Assembly (NCBI GenBank): GCA_946482165.1
Contig: CAMLQS010000278.1
Span: 1 to 6,870, forward strand
Direction of reading: 5' to 3'
DNA from: an uncultured Verrucomicrobiota bacterium
GTDB lineage: Bacteria > Verrucomicrobiota > Verrucomicrobiae > Opitutales > Opitutaceae
DNA length: 6,870 nt
Part shown: one piece after another, positions 1-6,200 of the stretch
How positions within the stretch are numbered: the first letter of the stretch is position 1
How the letters are laid out: each line of letters starts with the position of its first letter
Made by a program: the position numbers and the translations under genes
Notes under the pieces: model-generated
Told to the model about the DNA's origin: nothing
The model's database searches: none
Seen by the model: only the letters and a program-made list of their open reading frames with translations

Positions 1-148
1 TTCGGCGCATAAACGGAGCCATGTGTATCCGGCTGCTTGTGACAACGCCCGGCGCGCCGAAACCGATTCGTCGGCGGCATCGACAGCCTGCGCTTGAAGG
101 TGCCGCGAGCCCTTGGGAAGGTGGCCCCGCGAAGCCCCCCCCACCCAG
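1..148 (+). other. Leader region upstream of the sensor kinase, no confident promoter
   Basis: No convincing -35/-10 pair is visible. A GGGAAGG at 115-121 looks like a Shine-Dalgarno sequence but lies 27 bases before the ATG at 149; a weaker GAAG at 131-134 lies 14 bases before it. A run of eight C (135-142) sits between them and the start. Small repeats (TTGTGACAA at 37-45 and a 10-base GC palindrome at 50-59) are within chance expectation. No upstream gene is identifiable in this stretch. Confidence 0.4.
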
Positions 149-202
149 ATGCGCCTCCCATTCCCGGCTCTGCTCTCGGCACTGGCGCTTTTCGCCTCGG
201 CG
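149..202 (+). other. Signal peptide of the sensor kinase
   Basis: The first 18 residues have one arginine at position 2, then a hydrophobic stretch rich in Ala, Leu and Phe, and end in A-S-A. Cleavage after A18 (ASA) or A19 (SAA) is plausible. Export fits the propeller repeats lying outside the cytoplasm, with the single later helix at residues 764-782 leading to the cytoplasmic kinase core. The exact cleavage site is inferred by eye. Confidence 0.65.
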
Positions 203-3163
203 GCCTCCGGCTGGGGCCGCGCCTCCGAGGACGTGCCGATGTCCGAGGACTACGTTCTAAGAGTGTGGGACCTCTCGGACGGCCTGGGTGACAACCATAT
301 CAATAGCATCAATCGTGACGAAAACGGGTATCTGTGGCTGACCAACCTGGGAGGGTTGTTCCGTTTCGACGGCGCCCGCATCGTTCATGCGGACGACGAG
401 CTGGCGCCGGGACTGGGCGACTACATTCCCAGTCTCGCCCTCGGGACGAAAGACGGCGCCGTGTGGGTCGCGATGGATCGGGGCGGCATCGGCCGCATCC
501 AGGACGGGCGACTGCGAATGATCATCGCTCCGTCATCGCACTCCTGGCCCGACCAGGTCGCGTCCGACCTCGCGGAAGGAACCGACGGAGCCGTGTGGAT
601 CGGGGTCAACAATGCGCGGGTCATGCGAATCGACAATGCGGGCGAAACGGCCGTTTATGGGCTCGCGGAAGGAATCCCCGCCGGCCGCGAGACCAGGGTC
701 GGAACCGCCGAGAACGGGACGGTCTGGGTCGCCACCACCGGAGGCTGCGCGGTGTTCGACGGCGGGCGCTTTCGCGAAATCGACCCTCAGGCGGGCGGCG
801 CGCGACGCCCGGTCCTTGCGCGCTCCCGCTCCGGCGGCATGTGGACGAGCCGGGGAGGCAAGCTGCTCAAATATGACGACGACGGCAGGCGCTTGGAGTC
901 CATCGCCCCCGATTGGTTTCGAAACGTGAGCCAGATCAACGCCCTCCTCGAAGATGAGTCGGGGGCGCTCTGGATCGGGACCTTGGACTCCGGGCTTTTC
1001 TGCTACGAAGACGGGACCTTCCAAAGAGTGCCGACCTCGTTCACCGACATCTACTGCCTGAAGGAGGACGGCGACGGCAACGTCTGGTGCGGCACCTGGG
1101 GCGGAGGGTTGAATCGTCTTTCGCCGCGCCGCTTTTTCATGCGTCAGATCCAGCAGGGCGCCCCGGGCGAGATCGTGCGCTCGATCTTGGAGGACTCGAA
1201 TAAACGCTTTTGGGCGGTGGGCCGTTACGGCCGGGTTCTTCGTTCCTCGTCGCTGGATCTCCAAACCTTCCTGCCGGTCCCGCTTCCCGGAGACGACTCG
1301 CGGGCGATCACCCTGGGCGCCCTCGGATCCGACACGGGCATCTGGCTCGGCACGTTTCGAGGCATTGTCCGCTGGGAGGCCGATTTTCGAGGCGAGCGCC
1401 CGACCCGCGAGCCGGCCGTGGTTGTGCTTCCGGATGAAAACGGAGTCGTATGGGTGGGGACCGAAACCGGGCCCCTCCTGCGCCACGCAGAGGGGAGAAT
1501 CGACGCGATCGACTCGGTGCGGATGGTGCGAGCCATGGCTCACGACCAACAAAAACGCCTCTGGGTGGGCACGGAAGACGGAGAGTTGTTTCTCAAGCAA
1601 AACGGCCGCTTTGAACCCGTGCCCGCCCCACCCGGCCTGGCAAAACGAACGGTTCGTTTCATCCTGCCCGACGGAGACGACACCCTCTGGATCGGCGTTC
1701 TCCACGGAGGGCTCTACCGCGTTCGAAACGGTCATATCCGGAGAGTGCCGGAGGCCCCCAAGGGCGTCTTGCGCGAATTGCGCAGTCTGCTGATAGAGCG
1801 CCGGGCGCCAACCGCGGCGGGGGGACCCGCGGGAGTCGCTCCGGACGACATTTTCTGGATCGGCACCGCGACCGGACTTTTGCGGACGACGCGGAGCGCG
1901 ATCGACGCGTCGCTGAATGCCGTTTCGGGCAAACTGGAGCTTCTTGCGATCGGCGCCAACGAAGGCGTGCCCAACGCCGAGTTCTCGCCGGGCTTTCAGA
2001 GCGGCGCGATCCAAGCGAGCGACGGCCGCCTCTTGTTCGGAACCAATCTCGGCCTGCTCGAGGTGCCGCCCAACGCGTTGCCGCAACGGCGCCCGTCGGG
2101 CCGCGTCGTGGTCGAGGAGGCCGTTTCCGGAGATCTTGGCTATTACGCCTCAGTCAAAGGATCCTGGGCGTTCCCGCCCAATCCGGATGTCGTCCGCATC
2201 CGCTACACCCTGCCCGAGCTGAGCACGCCGGAACAGGTGCGCTTCCGTTATCGGCTCAACGGCGGCGCAAAGGAAGGACGCTGGATCGACGTGGGGCATC
2301 AACGGGAGATCACCGTCGTGCAGCCGGCCCCCGGCGCCTTTCGCTTCGAAGTGGCGGCCGCGGTCGGAGACGGGCCTTGGCTGCCCACGACTGCCGCCGC
2401 CGACTTCGTCGTGCGCGCCACCTGGTGGCAAACGGCGCCTTTCCGCTGGGGCGTCGTGCTCTCGCTCATCGGCCTGCTCGTGGCCCTCGCGCGCGGCATC
2501 GAAATGCAGCGCGTCCGCGCCCGGATCCGCCGGCTGGAACACGAGCACGCGATCGAACGCGAGCGCGCACGGATCGCCCGCGACATGCACGACGAAGTCG
2601 GCGCCAACCTCACTCATATCGCCACCACCACGCGCCTCGCCGCCTTGGATTCTCCCTCCGCCACCGGGGACCATTTGAAGGAAATCGAGGCGGCGGCGCG
2701 GCACACCGTCGAATCGCTCGACGAGATCGTTTGGGCGGTGAACCCCCGGAACGACACCGTCGCCAAAACGGTGGAGTATGTCTGCAAGTTCGCCGCCACC
2801 TTTCTTTCCCAGACCGGCGTGCGCCCCGAGATTTTCGCCCCCGAAGTGATTCCCGACCGGAGAATCTCCGCCGAGGCCCGGCATCACCTCTTTCTGGCGG
2901 TGAAGGAAGCGGTCAACAACATCGCCAAGCACTCCGGCGCCCGGGTCGCCCGCGTCGAGGTTACGATATCCCGAGCGCATCTTCGCGTCGTGGTCGAAGA
3001 CGACGGGTGCGGCTTCGAGGCGGGCCACACCGACAGATTTTCAAACGGATTGATCAACATGCGCGAACGCATGGGCGCCATCGGCGGGCGCTGCACCATC
3101 GACAGCCTCCCCGACCGGCGTGGATGCCGGGTCGCCTTCGAGCTCCCGCTCACGGCCCCATAA
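149..3163 (+). CDS. Sensor histidine kinase with double beta-propeller sensor (Reg_prop, Y_Y_Y, HisKA_3, HATPase_c)
   Basis: This is a membrane sensor kinase that probably detects a periplasmic ligand, autophosphorylates on histidine and passes the phosphate to a separate response regulator. Numbering is from the ATG at 149 (1004 residues). Seen in order: a signal peptide (1-18/19); 14 propeller-type repeats (about 50-640) centred on VW(I/V)GT-like strands; a Y_Y_Y domain (about 678-756); one membrane helix (764-782); HisKA_3 (about 802-867) with H814 in RIARDMHDEVG, followed by the EIVWAVNPRNDT motif; and HATPase_c (about 907-1000) with N-box N923/N924, the DDGCGF box at 951-956 and a GLINMRERMG box from 967. 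The repeat-Y_Y_Y-kinase order matches the sensor half of Bacteroidetes hybrid two-component systems, but no receiver or helix-turn-helix follows. I chose the ATG because it begins a good signal peptide. An in-frame TTG at 113 would add 12 residues and bury that peptide. The Shine-Dalgarno sequence is weak. The family is clear; the ligand is unknown. Confidence 0.95.
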   Translation: MRLPFPALLSALALFASAASGWGRASEDVPMSEDYVLRVWDLSDGLGDNHINSINRDENGYLWLTNLGGLFRFDGARIVHADDELAPGLGDYIPSLALGTKDGAVWVAMDRGGIGRIQDGRLRMIIAPSSHSWPDQVASDLAEGTDGAVWIGVNNARVMRIDNAGETAVYGLAEGIPAGRETRVGTAENGTVWVATTGGCAVFDGGRFREIDPQAGGARRPVLARSRSGGMWTSRGGKLLKYDDDGRRLESIAPDWFRNVSQINALLEDESGALWIGTLDSGLFCYEDGTFQRVPTSFTDIYCLKEDGDGNVWCGTWGGGLNRLSPRRFFMRQIQQGAPGEIVRSILEDSNKRFWAVGRYGRVLRSSSLDLQTFLPVPLPGDDSRAITLGALGSDTGIWLGTFRGIVRWEADFRGERPTREPAVVVLPDENGVVWVGTETGPLLRHAEGRIDAIDSVRMVRAMAHDQQKRLWVGTEDGELFLKQNGRFEPVPAPPGLAKRTVRFILPDGDDTLWIGVLHGGLYRVRNGHIRRVPEAPKGVLRELRSLLIERRAPTAAGGPAGVAPDDIFWIGTATGLLRTTRSAIDASLNAVSGKLELLAIGANEGVPNAEFSPGFQSGAIQASDGRLLFGTNLGLLEVPPNALPQRRPSGRVVVEEAVSGDLGYYASVKGSWAFPPNPDVVRIRYTLPELSTPEQVRFRYRLNGGAKEGRWIDVGHQREITVVQPAPGAFRFEVAAAVGDGPWLPTTAAADFVVRATWWQTAPFRWGVVLSLIGLLVALARGIEMQRVRARIRRLEHEHAIERERARIARDMHDEVGANLTHIATTTRLAALDSPSATGDHLKEIEAAARHTVESLDEIVWAVNPRNDTVAKTVEYVCKFAATFLSQTGVRPEIFAPEVIPDRRISAEARHHLFLAVKEAVNNIAKHSGARVARVEVTISRAHLRVVVEDDGCGFEAGHTDRFSNGLINMRERMGAIGGRCTIDSLPDRRGCRVAFELPLTAP
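290..2077 (+). repeat. Fourteen propeller-type (Reg_prop-like) repeats in the kinase sensor region
   Basis: These are protein-level repeats with the pattern D-x-x-G-x-(V/L)-W-(I/V)-G-T-x-x-G-(L/G)-x-R, an acidic turn followed by a Trp-containing strand. The key Trp residues, numbered from the ATG at 149, are 63, 106, 150, 193, 232, 275, 313, 355, 399, 435, 472, 514 and 570. A fourteenth repeat has Leu629 in place of Trp (LLFGTNLGLL). Spacing is about 36-44 residues except for the last two intervals (56 and 60). The first of these contains a Pro/Ala/Gly-rich insert at about 551-567. Fourteen repeats match the two seven-bladed propellers known for this sensor family. The two-ring fold is inferred from the count. 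Confidence 0.85.
2438..2497 (+). other. Transmembrane helix of the sensor kinase
   Basis: Residues 764-782 (numbered from the ATG at 149) form a hydrophobic stretch, preceded by paired Trp and Arg and followed by an Arg-rich segment (MQRVRARIRR) that begins the cytoplasmic linker. This single span separates the propeller and Y_Y_Y sensor from the HisKA_3 core. The Arg/Glu-rich linker through about residue 810 probably forms the coiled coil leading into the dimerisation helix carrying H814. Confidence 0.8.
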
Positions 3164-3258
3164 ACCCGGCGCCAAATGCGCGTCCCGCCTCCCTCGATGC
3201 GCCACCCCCGCGCCTCGCCTCCGCCACCCCGTCTGTCGCTCGAGCCGGGGATGGATGT
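3164..3258. other. Convergent intergenic gap, C-rich on the + strand
   Basis: These 95 bases separate the two stop codons. No strong hairpin followed by a T-run is present on either strand; the best stem is 5 bp (3227-3231 with 3246-3250). Positions 3181-3240 contain 35 C and 12 G on the + strand. This C-rich, G-poor composition would suit Rho-dependent termination of the kinase transcript, but that is inference. Confidence 0.4.
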
Positions 3259-6200
3259 TCAGGGCGCCAACGTGGAAACCCTCAGGCGCAGGAAACGGCG
3301 CGAGGACACGGGGAGAGGCGAGCCGTCGGACACCGTGACGACGCCCTCGGTGTTGTCATCCCCGCTGCTCGACCAGATGGCATTCCACGCAACGAGGTCG
3401 GAGGACGCCTCCACCTCATAAACCAGATCCGGATCCGCGATGCGCTCGAAAACCAGCCGCAGAACGCCGCCCGAAACCTGAAGTTGATACGGAGCCGCCC
3501 CGGCGGAGCCAGGATCGGCGCCCAAGGCGTATTCGATGAGGTTGGCGAGTCCGTCGCCGTCGGGATCGGCGGAGTCCGCGCCCGCGCCATCGTTCGCCGC
3601 CGAGCCGAAATGCGTGAGGCGCCAGCTCTCGATGGGAGCGAGCAGAAGGACCGGCGTCCCGGTGGCTTCGGCCGAGTCGCCGCTTTGCGCCATGCCCTTC
3701 AGCGCGGAGACTACATAGTGATAGGTCGTGCCGTTGTCCAAGCCGGTGTCGGCGTAGGAGGTTCCGGACACGTTGCCCGCGATGGTGACGTAAGGACCTC
3801 CGGATACGAGCGAGCGCTTCACGGCGTAGCCGGTCGCGTCGACGACCGCGTTCCAGCCGAGGGCGACCTGCTGATCGCCGGAGGCGGCGTCGAGTCCGGA
3901 GGGGACGGCCGGCGGCGTGGCGAGTTCGGCGATTTGCACGGCGCTCAGCGCGACGGTCATCACGCGAAAATCGTCGAGGGCCCCGTTTAAATAAGGGTCG
4001 GCGGCGAACATCGACCTGCCGAGATAGCTCTGCGTCACGGCGCCGAGCCCGGCAGGATTCAGCGTCATGCCGGTGTTTGTGCCGACAAGAACACCGTTAA
4101 GATAGAGACGTCCCGTGGTGCCGCTCAGCGTCACGGCCACATGGGCCCAAGTGTTGAGCGGTAGCGCGGTGGAACTCGTGATCTGCTGCTCGGTGGTGAC
4201 GGAGGTGCTGCGAGTCGCGAAACGCATCCTGCGCGGGGCATTGGTCCCGTCATACTGGGCGACGAGGAACAGATAATTCGTCGTCCCGGTGCCGAAGTCA
4301 AAGATCCGGGCCCAATTCGCGAATGTGCTCACCCGGACCCACGTCGAAATCGTGAAGTCGGCGAGTCCGTCGACAACGCCGCCCGGCAAGCTCGCGTATT
4401 GGGACGACGCGGAGCCGAGCTGGAGGGCGTTGTTCAAGCGGCCCGCGACCCACTGGGGATTGTTGAACGTGGCGGCGTCGCGTCCGCGCCCGCTTGAATC
4501 GGCCGCGACGGCACCCAAGGTTTCGTCGAATCTTAGATGAAGCCGCAGGGTCGTCGGCGTGGCGGCGGCAACGGGAGAAGTCCCCGCGCTTCCACCCCGG
4601 GTGTTGGCGCCGGTGACAACGTAATAGTAGGTCGTGCCGTTGACGACGGAGGTATCGAGGTAAGTCGAAGCCACCACATTCGAGGCGATACTGGCGTAAG
4701 GTCCGCCGCTGGTGCTGGCGCGCAAAACCGAGTAGGAGGTCGCGCCATCGGCGAGGGACCAAGTCAGGCTGACTCTCCCGTCGTCCGGAATGGCGGTGAG
4801 CGTGTCCGGGGCCTCGGCAACGGGGTTGGCGAGCGTAGTGAGTTCGCCGCCTGAGAGCGCCCGCACGTAGATGCGAAAATCGTCGACTGAGCCGTTGAAA
4901 TACGGATCGGCGAACTGGGATCTGCCGAGATAGTTCAGCGTCGTGACACCGAGATTGGAGGGCTTGAGCGTCATCGCGGCGTTTGTGCCGACGAGCGTGC
5001 CGTTGATATACATGCGCCCGGTGGTGCCGCTGAGCGTCACGGCGACGTGAGTCCAGGTGTCGAGCTGAAGCGCCGTCGAGCTGGTGATGGTTTGCTCGCC
5101 GGTCGAGGGCGTCCGGATGGCGAAGCGCATTTTTGCGGCGTTGGTTCCGGTCGCATACTGGGGCGCGAGGAACAGATAGTTGGTCGTGCCGCTGCCGAAA
5201 TCGAACAGGCGCGCCCAGGTGTCGAACGAGGAAACCCGCACCCAGAGCGACAGGGTGAAGTCGTTGAGCTCGCTCACCACGCCTGCGGGCAAGGTGGCGT
5301 GCTGTGACGAGGCGCTCGCCAACGTGAGCGCGTTCTTGAGCACGCCCGGCGCGAAGGTCGGACCGTTGACGAGCGTCGCGTGGCGGTTGTTGCCGCTGGC
5401 GTCGGTGGCGACGGTTCCCGAGGTCTCGTTGAAGGTGATGCGCGCCACCAAGTCGGAGGTCGTCACAGCCGCCTCGTTGGAATGCGCGCTCTCGCCGTGT
5501 GGATTGCTCGCCGTGACGACGTAGTAGTAGGTCGCGCCGCTGGAGAGGCCGGTATCGGTAAACGCCGCGCTCGCGAGATTGGTGGCGATCATCGCGTAAG
5601 GCCCGCCGCTGACGGTGGCTCGTTTCACGGTGTAGCTGGAGGCGTTGACGCCGCCCGCCCAAGTCAGACTCACCCGCGTCCCAAAGCCGCCCGCCGTGAG
5701 ATCGAAGGGAGGCACGGGCGGCGAGTTCGTCACCAGAGCCAGGACCTCGGCGGGAGCCAGGCCGCGGGCGTAGAGGCGAAAGTCGTCGAGGCGGCCGTTG
5801 AACAAGGGATCGGAAAACTGGCTCTTGCCGAGAAAGCGCTGCGTGAGGTTTCCGAGTTGGGCGGGGTTGTTCGCGAACAGCATTCTCCCGCGGGCGGCGC
5901 CGTTGACGTAGAGCGTCGCCCAGTTCCCGACGAAGCTCACGGCGACGTGCGCCCACCGATCGCGCGGCGGTGCCGGCGTCTCGAATCCTTGAACCGAGCC
6001 GCCGCGCGAGAGGTTGAAGCGGAGCGCGCCGTTGACGAGGGTCAGGATAAAGTAGTCGGACGTGCCGCTCCCGAAATCGAAGATGCGCTGCCAGTTCGCG
6101 TCGGAGCCCCGCCAGAGCCACGCGGCCGCCGTGAAATCGCGCAGGCCGGAGCCCGCGAGCGGCTGAAGCGTGGCGAAATTCGTGGCGCCATCGAAGGCCA

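Noticed and set aside
37..59. TTGT-G-ACAA inverted repeat and a nearby GC palindrome as a possible operator
   Set aside because: Both are short and of a kind expected by chance in this base composition. There is no promoter next to them to support an operator.
21..260. Small 79-codon + strand frame at the left end
   Set aside because: It is Pro/Arg-rich, overlaps the kinase start and signal peptide in another frame, and has no motif or convincing ribosome binding site.
533..2086. 517-codon open frame on the - strand opposite the kinase
   Set aside because: It lies wholly antisense to a gene with clear domains. The translation is rich in Arg, Gly and Ala without recognisable motifs, as expected for a shadow frame in GC-rich DNA.
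2150..3028. 292-codon - strand frame opposite the kinase core
   Set aside because: It is antisense to the HisKA_3/HATPase_c region, and its Gly/Asp/His-rich sequence has no recognisable domain.
3227..3250. CCCCG/CGGGG hairpin in the convergent gap as an intrinsic terminator
   Set aside because: It has only a 5 bp stem with a 14-base loop and no following T-run on either strand.
2377..3990. 537-codon + strand frame spanning the kinase 3' end, the gap and the antisense of the large gene
   Set aside because: It crosses two well-supported genes and its product is Arg/Pro-rich low-complexity sequence. The length reflects few stop codons in GC-rich DNA.
4298..6121. 607-codon - strand frame overlapping the LamG-FN3 gene in another frame
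   Set aside because: It is extremely Arg-rich and its internal repeats mirror the out-of-frame reading of the LamG-FN3 units. The in-frame protein has clear domains.
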